DNA from: Paenibacillus sp. CAA11
Lineage (GTDB): Bacteria; Bacillota; Bacilli; Paenibacillales; Paenibacillaceae
Length of the DNA: 64,000 nt
Reading direction: 5' to 3'
Assembly (NCBI RefSeq): GCF_003060825.1
Contig: NZ_CP028922.1
Span: 1,660,501-1,724,500, forward strand
Shown: positions 8,664-17,629 of the stretch, piece after piece
Layout: the number at the start of each line of letters is the position of its first letter
Position numbering within the stretch: the first letter of the stretch is position 1
The notes under the pieces: model-generated
Told to the model about the DNA's origin: nothing
Databases searched by the model: none
What the model saw: the letters and a program-made list of their open reading frames with translations, nothing else
Position numbers and translations under genes: made by a program

Positions 8664-9701
8664 TTAGGCGGTTACATATGCGCCCAGCAGCTTGGCTGTA
8701 TTCAGAACAGCCTGAACGGTGGTACGCTCCATTGCATGGGAGGCGTGAACACCCGGGCCAATCAATGCGGCACGAATGTTATGGCCTGCGCCTAGCGCAG
8801 CAGAGGCATCCGAGCCGTAGTGAGGGTAGATGTCAACCGCATATGGAATATCATTCGCTTTTGCCAGCTCAATTAGCCGGCTGGTCATCGCATAATCGTA
8901 AGGGCCGCTTGAATCCTTGGCACAAATGGATACATCCGTCTCCTTACAGGAGAGATCGTCTCCTATGCAGCCCATATCAACGGCAATCATCTCTTCTATG
9001 CCATCAGGGATATAGGCAGCGCCATGTCCAACCTCCTCATAGTTGGAGATTAACAGCACGAGATCTCTTGACGGCTTCCAGCCCTCCCGCTTGGAGGATT
9101 CCAGCAGTCCGAACAAAGCAGCTACACTGGCTTTGTCATCAATGTGGCGGCTCTTCACAAAGCCGCTTGGTGTAATGACCGCCCGGGCGTCAAAAGAGAT
9201 GAAATCGCCGACACTGATTCCCAGAGCGAGTACATCCTCTTTGGTGTGAACCAACTCATCGATGCGGACCTCCATATTCTTCTCTTTACGCGGAAATTCT
9301 CTAGCGTCACTGTAGACGTGGACCGATGGATGAGTGCTTAGAATGGTACCCGTGTAGGTTCTGCCATCACGTGTATGAATTTGGCAGTATTCGTTCTCAA
9401 TGCTGTTCATCATGAAGCCGCCCACTGAGGTAATGGCTAATGTTCCTTCTGTAGTAATGGACCGAACCATCGCTCCGAGTGTGTCTACATGGGCGCTCAG
9501 GCATAGGGCAGGGCCTTCGTGCTGCCCTTTTAATGTCAGAATTACTCCGCCCTTAGCGTTTCGCTTGCTCGGAATTCCGAGAGACTTTGCTTCTTGTTCG
9601 ATCAGCTCCATGATGTTATGGGTAAACCCGCTGGGGCTCGGCGTATCAAGAAGCTTCTTCAGGAAAGGAATAACATAATCTTCTTTGACAGAAATACTCA
9701 T
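8664..9701 (-). CDS. M42 family metallopeptidase (glutamyl aminopeptidase/deblocking type)
   Basis: 345 residues, normal for M42. Dinuclear-zinc ligands and neighbours are visible: LSAHVDTLGAMV, HIDDKASVAAL, NYEEVGHGA, VDMGCIGDD and the C-terminal IGPGVHASHAMERT. M42 enzymes are cytoplasmic, often dodecameric aminopeptidases acting on short peptides; the older label endo-1,4-glucanase for this family is misleading. ATG 9701 has AAGGAGG 9 bases upstream. No terminator lies between its stop and the serS promoter, so read-through would end at the serS T-box terminator. Confidence 0.9.
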   Translation of the reverse strand: MSISVKEDYVIPFLKKLLDTPSPSGFTHNIMELIEQEAKSLGIPSKRNAKGGVILTLKGQHEGPALCLSAHVDTLGAMVRSITTEGTLAITSVGGFMMNSIENEYCQIHTRDGRTYTGTILSTHPSVHVYSDAREFPRKEKNMEVRIDELVHTKEDVLALGISVGDFISFDARAVITPSGFVKSRHIDDKASVAALFGLLESSKREGWKPSRDLVLLISNYEEVGHGAAYIPDGIEEMIAVDMGCIGDDLSCKETDVSICAKDSSGPYDYAMTSRLIELAKANDIPYAVDIYPHYGSDASAALGAGHNIRAALIGPGVHASHAMERTTVQAVLNTAKLLGAYVTA

Positions 9702-9724
9702 GGCTTTAGCCTCCTTAATCTAAT

Positions 9725-10069
9725 TTAGTTCTTCTCTTCGTGATCCCATTCGGGTTCAGTGACTTGCTTGGTCTGGCTTTCTTCGGGAGTTAAAGTTGTC
9801 TCCGGTACATAGCCGGTAGCTTCTTGAATATGTATCAGCTGTGCCTGAAGACTTTTGATTTGCTTTTGCAGGTGATAGCCGCGGTAGAGGCCAAAGGAAC
9901 CGACAATAATGGCACCCAGCAGCGTACAGCCCAATATGAGCAAGATCAAAGGCACGCTTACGGACCCGAACAACAGATTGACGGGAACGGGATTAACGTT
10001 AATAACAGCGAAGATCGCAGTGATTAAAGCAAAGACGAGAGCTGCGATCAAGGACCATTGTATTTTCAC
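9725..10069 (-). CDS. LapA domain-containing (DUF1049) membrane protein
   Basis: 114 residues from GTG 10069, chosen because AAGGAGG stands 6 bases upstream; the open frame extends to 10105 but has no site there. Two hydrophobic segments (about 5-25 and 35-58), with VNPVPVNLLFGSV between them, followed by a short coiled coil (KQIKSLQAQLIHIQE) match the LapA/YciS fold. In Gram-negatives LapA partners with LapB in LPS control; in Bacillota the role is unknown. An acidic tail ends the protein. It lies just before the M42 gene. Confidence 0.82.
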   Translation of the reverse strand: MKIQWSLIAALVFALITAIFAVINVNPVPVNLLFGSVSVPLILLILGCTLLGAIIVGSFGLYRGYHLQKQIKSLQAQLIHIQEATGYVPETTLTPEESQTKQVTEPEWDHEEKN

Positions 10070-10168
10070 ATGAGAACCTCCTTGATGTCCGGCTGGTACA
10101 TACATCTCTAGACAGTATAAAATCCCCTGCCTGAATAGGGCAAGGGATAGTTCAAATAGAACAATGAA

Positions 10169-11959
10169 TTACTTGGTAAGCTGCTCCATTTGTTCAATAA
10201 TATCGCCAAATACGCTCATCGCTTCACGAATTGGCTGAGGCGAAGACATATCCACGCCGGCTTTTGACAGAATGTTGATGGAGTAGTCGCTGCCGCCGCT
10301 CTTCAGGAATCCAAGGTAACGGTCAACGGCCGGCTTCCCTTCTTCAAGAATTTGTTTGGAGAAGCTGGTAGCTGCAGAGAAGCCGGTAGCATATTTGTAG
10401 ACATAGAAACTTCTATAGAAGTGAGGAATTCTTGCCCATTCCATTTCAATGTCTTGGTCCACATGCATATCCGAACCATGATATTTGCGGTTAAGCTCGT
10501 AATAGATGGAGGACAGCTCTTGCGGCGTCATGGATACGCCGGCTTCGGCCCGCTCATGTACAATCTTCTCAAATTCCGCGAACATCGTCTGACGGAACAC
10601 CGTCGTGCGGAATTGATCGGCATAATAGGTGAGCAGGTACAGCTTTTGCTTGGCATTGTCCGCATGCTTAAGCAGATAGTCCATCAGCAGCGCTTCATTC
10701 GTGGTGGAAGCTACTTCAGCAAGGAAGATGGTGTACTGAGCATCCCGATATTTGAGCGCTTTGTCCGAATAGTAAGAGTGAAGGGCGTGGCCCATTTCAT
10801 GAGCTAGGGTGAACATGCTGTTCAAATTGTCATTGTGATTCAGAAGTACGTAAGGGTGCGTGCCGTAAGCTCCCCAGCTATAGGCTCCTGTCCGTTTGCC
10901 TTCATTCTCATAGACATCGATCCAGCGGTTGTCAAAGCCCTCTTGCAGGGCATTCAAATAGTCTTCGCCAAGCGGCTTAAGCCCTTCTTTGATGATCTTC
11001 TTTGCTTCGTCATAAGTAATATCCCATTGATATTCTTCAACAAGAGGGGCAAACAGGTCATACATATGCAGCTCATCAACTCCGAGAAGCTTCTTGCGCA
11101 GCTTCATATAACGATGAAGGAGCGGCAGGCTTTCATGGATAGTATCGATCAGATTCGTGTATACATCCTTGGAGATATTATCAGCATACAAAGACATTTC
11201 CAGCACCGAAGGATATTTGCGTACACGGGAATAAAAAATGTTCTTGGTGACGTTCGCATTAAGTGTTGCGGCGAGCGTGTTTTTCTGTTTGGCATACGTA
11301 TCATAGACCGCTTTGAAGGCACGGCGGCGAACATCGCGGTTAGGATTCTCAAGGAATTGAATATAGCTGCCATGTGTCAGCTCTACTTCTTTGCCGTTCT
11401 CATCCTCGATTTTAGGGAATTTCATATCCGCATTATTGATCATGCCGAAGATGCTTTGCGGGGCCTGTGTCAGATTGCCTACTTGGGCAAGAAGTGCTTC
11501 CTCCGTCTTGGAGAGGACATGGGCTTTCTCACGCTTGATCTCCTGCAGCGTAAATTGGTAATCCTTCAAAGAAGGGTTGCTGATGAATTGGTCCAGTTCA
11601 GCTTCAGGCAGCGATAGGATTTCCGGAGTTACATAGGAGAGTGCCTCGCTGACTTCAACACTAAGTTTTTTGGATTTCTCGAGCAGCGCTTGATATGTAG
11701 GGTTAGTGGTGTCCTGATCATGATTGAGACTTGCGTAGACAAACAGCCGCTCCATCTGGAGGGACAGGTCATCTTCAAGCTCGAATACGGCTTTGATCTT
11801 CTCTGCCGAAGTGAGCTTTCCTTCGTAATCTGCAGCTTTTTTCAGATGGGATTTCAGCTCCTCATAAGACTGATCCCACGCCTGCTGGCTAGGGAACAAA
11901 TCTTCAAGCTGCCAGGTGTTCTCCTTGCTTACTTCGGAACGCTTAGGTAGGGTGCTCAT
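10169..11959 (-). CDS. pepF: oligoendopeptidase F (M3 family)
   Basis: 596 residues from ATG 11959, which has AAGGAGG 8 bases upstream (minus strand AAGGAGGATACCTATG). The zinc motif HEMGHALHSYYS with the downstream Glu region (FLAEVASTTNEALL) is typical of M3B oligoendopeptidase F, which cleaves peptides of 7-17 residues. Family proteins usually begin with segments like ENTWQLEDLFPS, present about 13 residues in. The frame stays open upstream to ATG 12088, and the 43 extra residues look like a signal peptide (see findings). A longer secreted form is therefore possible. Confidence 0.93.
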   Translation of the reverse strand: MSTLPKRSEVSKENTWQLEDLFPSQQAWDQSYEELKSHLKKAADYEGKLTSAEKIKAVFELEDDLSLQMERLFVYASLNHDQDTTNPTYQALLEKSKKLSVEVSEALSYVTPEILSLPEAELDQFISNPSLKDYQFTLQEIKREKAHVLSKTEEALLAQVGNLTQAPQSIFGMINNADMKFPKIEDENGKEVELTHGSYIQFLENPNRDVRRRAFKAVYDTYAKQKNTLAATLNANVTKNIFYSRVRKYPSVLEMSLYADNISKDVYTNLIDTIHESLPLLHRYMKLRKKLLGVDELHMYDLFAPLVEEYQWDITYDEAKKIIKEGLKPLGEDYLNALQEGFDNRWIDVYENEGKRTGAYSWGAYGTHPYVLLNHNDNLNSMFTLAHEMGHALHSYYSDKALKYRDAQYTIFLAEVASTTNEALLMDYLLKHADNAKQKLYLLTYYADQFRTTVFRQTMFAEFEKIVHERAEAGVSMTPQELSSIYYELNRKYHGSDMHVDQDIEMEWARIPHFYRSFYVYKYATGFSAATSFSKQILEEGKPAVDRYLGFLKSGGSDYSINILSKAGVDMSSPQPIREAMSVFGDIIEQMEQLTK

Positions 11960-12169
11960 AGGTATCCTCCTTGGATTATGAATAGATGAAGCTGCGGAAT
12001 CTCGCATAGCGGTTACTGAAGCTCCGGCCGGGGTGCTGATCAGCATGCTGGCGGTTAATAAAAGAGAGAGCCACTTTGGGCTGTTCATACTGCAAGCCTG
12101 CTTTCCTTTTTTTACCGTAGTATGCCCCGGCGATGGCCAAGATATCAGTAACTCGTTATATAGAAGTTC

Positions 12170-12340
12170 CTAGCTTATAAAACTGTAGACAATTAGAAAA
12201 AATGCCATAGCCACCATCAGGACGGAGACCAAGGCAAGACCCCGCTTCAGTGCGGGAGGAATATTGTTCTTGCTTAGAAGGACAACGATGGCTAGCGCAA
12301 AAGCTAAAATAACAAAAACCGTTACATTAGAAGAGTTCAT
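12170..12340 (-). CDS. small two-span membrane protein, 56 residues
   Basis: Read directly from the minus strand: ATG 12340 to TAG 12170. Two hydrophobic stretches (about 7-22 and 35-54) are separated by a polar, basic loop (SKNNIPPALKRG). An AAAGGAG lies upstream, although its spacing to ATG is long (about 15 bases). The composition and hairpin-type topology look like a real small membrane protein rather than a chance frame. Function is not known. It sits between pepF and a 77-residue hypothetical gene on the same strand. Confidence 0.65.
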   Translation of the reverse strand: MNSSNVTVFVILAFALAIVVLLSKNNIPPALKRGLALVSVLMVAMAFFLIVYSFIS

Positions 12341-12388
12341 AGAAACTTTCTCAGACTCCTTTAATCAAGATAAGCTGGTGTATAAGAT

Positions 12389-12622
12389 CTATACCTGCTT
12401 GAAGGCAGCCATGAGCTCCCGCCACTCGTCTTCCTTGCCTGCATAATCCTCTTTGGGAAAGCGATTCTGTGCCCACTGCATCAGCGCTGGACGGCTTAGA
12501 AAGGTATGGGTTTCTTCACCCCATTGATCGGAAATCTCCCGCAAGACGATATATTTGCCCTGCACTTCGACAGTCATCATGTTCCATTTGTCTCTTTTAT
12601 AAATTTCATGTTTTTTAATCAT
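12389..12622 (-). CDS. hypothetical protein, 77 residues
   Basis: Soluble, with no membrane segment. It opens with a basic stretch (MIKKHEIYKRDKWN), followed by a beta-rich part (MTVEVQGKYIVLREI) and an aromatic C-terminal half with two Trp-containing helices (ALMQWAQNRFPKEDY, EDEWRELMAAFKQV). A GGAG is about 12 bases before ATG 12622. I do not recognise a named family. Codon use looks native and no gene opposes it. Confidence 0.65.
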   Translation of the reverse strand: MIKKHEIYKRDKWNMMTVEVQGKYIVLREISDQWGEETHTFLSRPALMQWAQNRFPKEDYAGKEDEWRELMAAFKQV

Positions 12623-12763
12623 CGGCCTTCGTACTCCGTTCTGATGTTGTTAATAGGAAAGCTTTTTAAAATCATAACCCAGCCTTAATCGGAAAGCAAA
12701 TGAAACACTGGAGAAAAGGAAGGAGATGTGAACCCTATTGAAGAAAATGAGGTAAATGTTCCG

Positions 12764-12792
12764 TTGCATTGTACCTGAGGATGGGGTATAAT
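12764..12792 (+). promoter_or_regulatory. sigma-A promoter of cold-shock gene
   Basis: TTGCAT (12764-12769), 17-base spacer, TATAAT (12787-12792). It gives a short leader of about 40 bases before the TTG start. Confidence 0.75.
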
Positions 12793-12837
12793 GTTGGTAT
12801 TCGTCAATGATGACGATATTTTTAGGAGGTTGTTCAC

Positions 12838-13035
12838 TTGAAAGGTACAGTTAAATGGTTTAACGCAGAAAAAGGCTATGGCTTCATCCAAGTTGAAGGC
12901 GGCGAAGACGTATTTGTTCATTTCTCCGCAATTCAAGGCGAAGGCTTCAAGACTTTGGAAGAAGGTCAAGAAGTTGAATTCGAAATCACTGAAGGTAACC
13001 GTGGTCCTCAAGCCGCTAACGTAATCAAATTATAA
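12838..13035 (+). CDS. cold-shock protein, CspA/CspB family
   Basis: 65 residues, a single OB-fold cold-shock domain with both RNA-binding motifs: GYGFIQ (RNP1) and DVFVHFS (RNP2). Starts with TTG behind TAGGAGG. Acts as a single-stranded nucleic-acid chaperone. It has its own promoter and a strong terminator and is monocistronic. Which B. subtilis paralogue (CspB, CspC or CspD) it matches cannot be decided from the sequence alone. Confidence 0.96.
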   Translation: MKGTVKWFNAEKGYGFIQVEGGEDVFVHFSAIQGEGFKTLEEGQEVEFEITEGNRGPQAANVIKL

Positions 13036-13087
13036 GATACACTCCTTAACGGATAACTTATAAGTATTAGTTTCGGCACATATAAAG

Positions 13088-13116
13088 ACACAGCTCTTAG
13101 GGGCTGTGTTTTTTTG
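13088..13116 (+). terminator. terminator of cold-shock gene
   Basis: ACACAGC (13088-13094) pairs with GCTGTGT (13103-13109), followed by eight T. Confidence 0.93.
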
Positions 13117-13242
13117 CGTTCTCTGTGTCTTATCTTGTCGATAACTGTTTTTTATCCCCGATTCCAGATTCTGTATGCTACAATAGTTGGAATTAGATAC
13201 AAGGTAAGATGCGATAGAGGGAGACTAAGGAGGAGTCCAAAC

Positions 13243-14214
13243 ATGAACTTTAGTGAAATCAAGCTTTGGAGCCGGCGATTAAAGGATAGCATCGGCAAGG
13301 TGATCGTAGGAAAAGAGGACGAGATCGAACTGCTGCTTACGGCGTTAGTGGCCTCAGGGCATATTTTACTTGAAGATGTTCCCGGGACAGGCAAGACATT
13401 GCTTGCCAAAAGTTTAGCGAGATCACTTGAACTTTCTTTTCAGCGAATTCAGTTCACTCCGGATCTGCTTCCGTCGGATTTGACAGGAATTCATTATTTT
13501 GATCAGAAGGTAGGAGAGTTCAAATTCAGACCCGGCCCCCTATTCGCGGGGATCATACTCGCTGATGAGATTAACCGTGCAACGCCTAGAACCCAGTCAA
13601 GCCTTCTGGAATGTATGGAACAAAGGCAGATTAGTGTAGATGGAATAACCATGCCTTTGGATCGTCCTTTTATGGTGCTGGCGACACAGAATCCAATCGA
13701 TAACCAAGGCACCTTCCCTCTCCCAGAGGCTCAGATGGACCGGTTCATGATGAAGCTTAAGCTGGGATATCCCACTTCGGAGGAAGCTGTTGAGGTCTTG
13801 CGCCGAACCCTGTCCGGGCAAACGGTTCAGCAATTACCTCATATCTCTGCGAGAGAGGAAATTTTACATATTCAACAGCAATACACACAAGTCAAGATCC
13901 ATGAAGATTTATTATCCTATATGGTTGCCGTAGCAGAGAAGAGCAGACAGCATCCTGACGCGGCGCTTGGGGTCAGTCCGCGCGGAACACAGGCATGGCT
14001 GAGAGCCGTACAGGCTTATGCAGCCATCCAAGGGAGGGAATATGTGCTTCCTGACGATATTCAGCGACTAGCCGTGCCGGTACTGGCTCACCGGATTGTG
14101 ATGCGCAGCCGGGCTCAGCAGCAGAGCGAACAGGCGGCTGCATTAATTAATGAAGCTCTATCCGTTGTCCCTGTACCCAGTGAGGCGGCGCTTGAAGAGG
14201 CAAGGGATGTCTAA
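13243..14214 (+). CDS. MoxR family AAA+ ATPase
   Basis: 323 residues from ATG 13243, which has AAGGAGGAG upstream; the open frame begins earlier at 13114 without a site. Walker A is EDVPGTGKT, Walker B is ILADEINRA, and sensor 1 lies at LATQNPIDNQGTFPLPEAQ; all are typical of MoxR (B. subtilis YeaC group). MoxR ATPases act as chaperones with the DUF58/VWA proteins encoded next to them. Here it leads a MoxR-DUF58-DUF4129 operon whose next gene starts at its stop codon. Confidence 0.92.
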   Translation: MNFSEIKLWSRRLKDSIGKVIVGKEDEIELLLTALVASGHILLEDVPGTGKTLLAKSLARSLELSFQRIQFTPDLLPSDLTGIHYFDQKVGEFKFRPGPLFAGIILADEINRATPRTQSSLLECMEQRQISVDGITMPLDRPFMVLATQNPIDNQGTFPLPEAQMDRFMMKLKLGYPTSEEAVEVLRRTLSGQTVQQLPHISAREEILHIQQQYTQVKIHEDLLSYMVAVAEKSRQHPDAALGVSPRGTQAWLRAVQAYAAIQGREYVLPDDIQRLAVPVLAHRIVMRSRAQQQSEQAAALINEALSVVPVPSEAALEEARDV

Positions 14215-15310
14215 TGGCACTGTTATGGTTGTTAATCCTGGCGGCCGTTCTATCCATTATTCAAGGCGTGGCACTGGGGCATTTTTCTTTAAGAAGAATT
14301 ACTTACAGCCGTAGTTTGAGCAGTGAACGCGTCCATGCGGGAGAACAGATTGAAATGATAGAGGTTCTCGCTAATACGAAACGCCTCCCTGTTCCCTGGC
14401 TGAGGCTGGAGGCGGAATTTCCAGCTTCTTTTCACTTTCAAGGCAGTGCTGCAGGCCGTGTTGATACCGGAATGGTCTATCAGCAGCATGTCAGTGCTTT
14501 CTCCATGATGCCAAGAACTCGCATTACCCGTCGGCATTTCATAACCTGCAGTGGGCGGGGAATCTTCAACTTTTCCACAGCACAGATGGTAGCAGGCGAC
14601 ATCTTCGGCATGTTTACTTCCATGCGACAGCTTGAGCTGCGCATTCCGCTCGTTGTTGCACCGAGATTGCTTGAAGAAGAGGAGATGCCTGCTGCTTGGA
14701 ATACGTGGCAGGGTGATTTTGCAGTTGCAGATGGATTCTGGAGGATCCTTTTCTGATTGAGGGAGCAAGAGAATACGCGGCCGGTGACCCCATGAACCGA
14801 ATCCATTGGAAAGCGACGGCTCATATAGGGACACTGCAGGTGTATAGGCAGGGTTATACAGCGGACCCGGAGGTTGTCATTTTCCTCAATGTTGAGATGG
14901 AAAAGGACAGCTGGCGGGAGCTTGAAGAGGCCGAGCAAATGGAGCATGCGATCTCTGCAGCCGCTACCTGCGTATCGGCCCTAATCGGACAGGGGGTCGC
15001 CGTCGGGTTCGGTCATAATGCATACTCTTCTTATGAACGACAGCTGCAGCCAGGCCGAGGCTCGGCCCATTTGCAAGACCTCTATCAGTGCATGGCCGGA
15101 ATTCGCCTCAGGACCCAAGCGCCGCTTAAGACCTATCTTCAGGATCAGAACGGGGCTCATCCCAGCCGTGATTACATCATTATAAGCGTTGAAAACTCGC
15201 CAGCGGTTAAGGACGCTATTCAGGAGTTAGAGGGAGCAGGGCGCAGTGTAAGCCTTATTCAGACTGGAGAAGCACCTGAGCACAAGTTCAAGGAGGTGTC
15301 TGGTCAGTGA
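14214..15310 (+). pseudogene. DUF58 protein, frameshifted
   Basis: Begins with ATG overlapping the MoxR stop. The first frame (14214-14756) encodes two N-terminal membrane helices and a beta-domain as in YeaD-type DUF58 proteins but stops after FAVADGFWRILF. The correct continuation is in another frame: RRWILEDPFLIEGAREY, then GDPMNRIHWKATA, the DUF58 hallmark, running to TGA 15310. One missing base between 14726 and 14727 (GTT-[C]GC-AGA-TGG) would restore FAVRRWILEDPF. Apart from this single lesion the gene is intact (about 365 residues), so it is a very recent mutation or a sequence error. Position 14792 is an internal ATG, not a real start. Confidence 0.9.
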
Positions 15311-16536
15311 AGAAGATCACCTCTGCAATGGGTGTTGGCTTAAGAGAGACGGCTTACGCATATCCGCTGCTATTAATTTTATCTATATTTATGCTGGAGA
15401 TTTCGCCTTACTTTACGGCTCTTCTGGTGTTTATCAGCAGCATGTTCGGCGCATGGGTCGGATATAGGATCAGCGGTGGCAGGGCACAGGCGATAGCTTT
15501 GCTTCCCGCGCTGATTCTTGGCGGCCTGTGTTATATGCCTGGCTATTTAGGAGGAAGAGCTGTAGTTATAATATTGATTTTGTGTGCCTTCTCTTGGCAT
15601 AGTTTTGGAACGGTCCGCAAGCCGTTCAGCTTGCAGGCGGAGAAGCTACTGTCTACCTTGGGAATTGTCTGTTCTTTGGTTGTTTATATTTATTCACAAC
15701 GTAGTGAGGTCCTGCAGCCTTTTTCATTATCCGTCTTTATAGCAGGAGTTGTTACTTTGTCTGCAGTCTTGCTGAGCATGAACGATTGGAAGGTTAAGCA
15801 GGCCGCAGGGGTAAGAGCAGAGGAGAAAGTTCCATTTAGCGGCATTGTGCTGATGAACCGGAGTCTTACACTTATCTTTATTGGTCTCATTGTGGTGTTA
15901 GGTGCATTTAAACAGATTCCTTCTCTAATTAAGGGACTAATCTATTTGTTGTTTGGCTGGACGGATTTCGTATGGGGCTATGACCCTGTTCCTCCGAATG
16001 AATACAACTTCCACTATCTTGAGCTGGAACCGATGCAGTATGATCTCTCGGATCCGACAGAGGTTCATAAGTTGCAGTGGATCAGCAAGGCCTGGATGGT
16101 AGTTAGCAGTATTCTGGTTCTATTATTAGCCTATTTTGTGCTTAGACTGCTCTATTCCCTATTGCGAAAATGGCTGCCCAGCTGGCTAAAAAGTCTGCTG
16201 GAACGTCTTAAGCTGGGTGGAATGATCAAGGAGCCAGAGACTGATCCAGGCTACCATGATGAATTGGAGCGTATTGCTAAGACGCGGCGCAAGCGTCGGG
16301 GAACACGAGGATATCAGGAGCCTGAGCATGTTGTCCGAAGAAATTACCAACGTTTGGTCCAGTCTGCAATGAAGAAGGGCTATGATTATCGGCCTGGTTA
16401 TACTCCCAATGAGAACGGCAGACAAATTGCCGGCAGGCTTGAGTATACTGAACTTAGTGAGAACGAGGTTCGTAACCTGATTCAGGATTATAACGAGGTC
16501 CGATACGGGAGCCATAAAGATAAGAACAAAGCATGA
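15307..16536 (+). CDS. membrane protein of the MoxR-DUF58 operon, DUF4129-like C-terminus
   Basis: 409 residues. GTG start overlaps the DUF58 stop (GTGA). About six to seven hydrophobic segments occupy residues 15-210, and another lies near 262-285. An extracytoplasmic stretch (about 215-260, with DPVPPNEYNFHYLELEP) precedes that last helix. The C-terminal cytoplasmic tail carries VVRRNYQRLVQSAMKKGYDY, GYTPNENGRQIAGRL and NEVRNLIQDYNEVRYG, a pattern of DUF4129 tails found after transglutaminase proteins such as YebA. No transglutaminase core with a Cys-His-Asp triad is visible. It is probably the membrane partner of MoxR and DUF58. Confidence 0.75.
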   Translation: MKKITSAMGVGLRETAYAYPLLLILSIFMLEISPYFTALLVFISSMFGAWVGYRISGGRAQAIALLPALILGGLCYMPGYLGGRAVVIILILCAFSWHSFGTVRKPFSLQAEKLLSTLGIVCSLVVYIYSQRSEVLQPFSLSVFIAGVVTLSAVLLSMNDWKVKQAAGVRAEEKVPFSGIVLMNRSLTLIFIGLIVVLGAFKQIPSLIKGLIYLLFGWTDFVWGYDPVPPNEYNFHYLELEPMQYDLSDPTEVHKLQWISKAWMVVSSILVLLLAYFVLRLLYSLLRKWLPSWLKSLLERLKLGGMIKEPETDPGYHDELERIAKTRRKRRGTRGYQEPEHVVRRNYQRLVQSAMKKGYDYRPGYTPNENGRQIAGRLEYTELSENEVRNLIQDYNEVRYGSHKDKNKA

Positions 16537-16561
16537 ACAGGGTAAAGCTGGAGTGGCGCGA

Positions 16562-17122
16562 TTATCTCATTTGTAAACAAGCGATTCTGAGCCTTATGCC
16601 TTCCCGCTTGAGAGAGGAATGGCGTTTTCTGGATGTGACAAACAAATATCGGCTGGCAAAGCCGAAGAAAGCAAGAATACAGAACGTTATGGCAACCCAG
16701 TAAAAGTCCTGCCGTCCGAAGTGCTGAAAGATTATCCCGCCAAAAGCGCCGCTGACTAGGCCAGACAGACTTGACCACATTACGGTGAACAGGGCCATTC
16801 CGGTCGCCCCTGATTTCTGTCTGGGATGAGTCGCCCCAACATTCGGACAGCAGTGACAAAGAAAATTCCGAAGGAGATGTCTGCATGGCCTGAATAGCAA
16901 TAATTCCTGAGGGATTGTCGACGGTGCTCATCAGTAGAAACCGCACAGAGTACATTAGGCAGGGCCTACTGCGTACAGATAGCCGATTTGGGAATTGTTG
17001 AATCCAAGTTCTGCATAATATAATGGGAAATAAGACGCAACAAGTACACTTATACCGAATATGGTATAGATAAATGCCCGAAGCCACAGTAGCGGACTTC
17101 GATACCAGCCCGTAGATTGCAT
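16562..17122 (-). pseudogene. MFS transporter remnant
   Basis: Only about 560 bases remain of a gene normally near 1200. From ATG 17122 the frame reads WYRSPLLWLRAFIYTIFG, then ASYFPLYYAELGFNNSQIGY (start of an MFS_1 transporter), and stops at 16957-16955 after 55 codons. The sequence then jumps to the family's C-terminal part in three different frames: STVDNPSGIIAIQAM; ISFGIFFVTAVRMLGRLIPD; and KSGATGMALFTVMWSSLSG, running to the stop at 16562. This implies an internal deletion of roughly 200 codons plus at least two frameshifts. It is convergent with the DUF4129-like gene. This is genuine decay, unlike the single-base lesion in DUF58. Confidence 0.88.
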
Positions 17123-17222
17123 TAGTCATGATCCCCTTATTTACTCGGGTGTAGTATAGCATACGTGTAGTTTGTTAGGTAAAGTATATTATTGATACTT
17201 TTGGAAGAGAGGGTGTTTTGCT

Positions 17223-17543
17223 ATGCGGCATCCCTGTTTTGAATATAATGACAGGCTGGGTATTCATACTCCTTTATTAGAAACGCCTATAGAAGAATAC
17301 AGTATGGATGAGCAACTTCGAATCATAACAGACTGGGAAGAGATTCGAGGAGCTATTCCCAGCAGAGTGATGGAGCTTGAACAGAATATTGATTTGAAGC
17401 TGAGAATGATGAGCGAGGAAGAGGACTTCGATATAACATGCAGTCTCAATGGGGAAATTGCTGAGCTTGCCAGTGTAATTAACGATCTTCATATTTGGTA
17501 TCGGATTACAGCTGAGGTGTCCTCAGGACACAGACATTTGTGA
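17223..17543 (+). CDS. hypothetical protein, 106 residues
   Basis: Acidic soluble protein beginning at ATG 17223 with a GAGAGGGTG site. Predicted mostly alpha-helical in its C-terminal two thirds (MELEQNIDLKLRMMSEEEDF and SLNGEIAELASVINDLHIWY). I know no family name. It lies 86 bases before the terpene synthase gene on the same strand and could be cotranscribed. Confidence 0.7.
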   Translation: MRHPCFEYNDRLGIHTPLLETPIEEYSMDEQLRIITDWEEIRGAIPSRVMELEQNIDLKLRMMSEEEDFDITCSLNGEIAELASVINDLHIWYRITAEVSSGHRHL

Positions 17544-17629
17544 TATAGTTAATTTGAAGAAAGGGTTGGATCATATTATAATAATCCCATGATTTTAATA
17601 AGATGTTCCTAACTCGTGGAGGCTTACCA

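Noticed and set aside
10352-11617. Long plus-strand open frames opposite pepF
   Set aside because: They are antisense shadows of the strongly supported pepF gene, without ribosome sites or family motifs.
14792-15310. Separate 172-residue gene starting at ATG 14792
   Set aside because: The ATG is inside the conserved GDPMNRIHW motif of the DUF58 protein and lacks a ribosome site. It is the second half of a frameshifted gene.
16488-17162. 224-codon minus-strand frame over the MFS remnant
   Set aside because: It mixes out-of-frame translation. The real transporter fragments occur in other frames, so this is not a gene.
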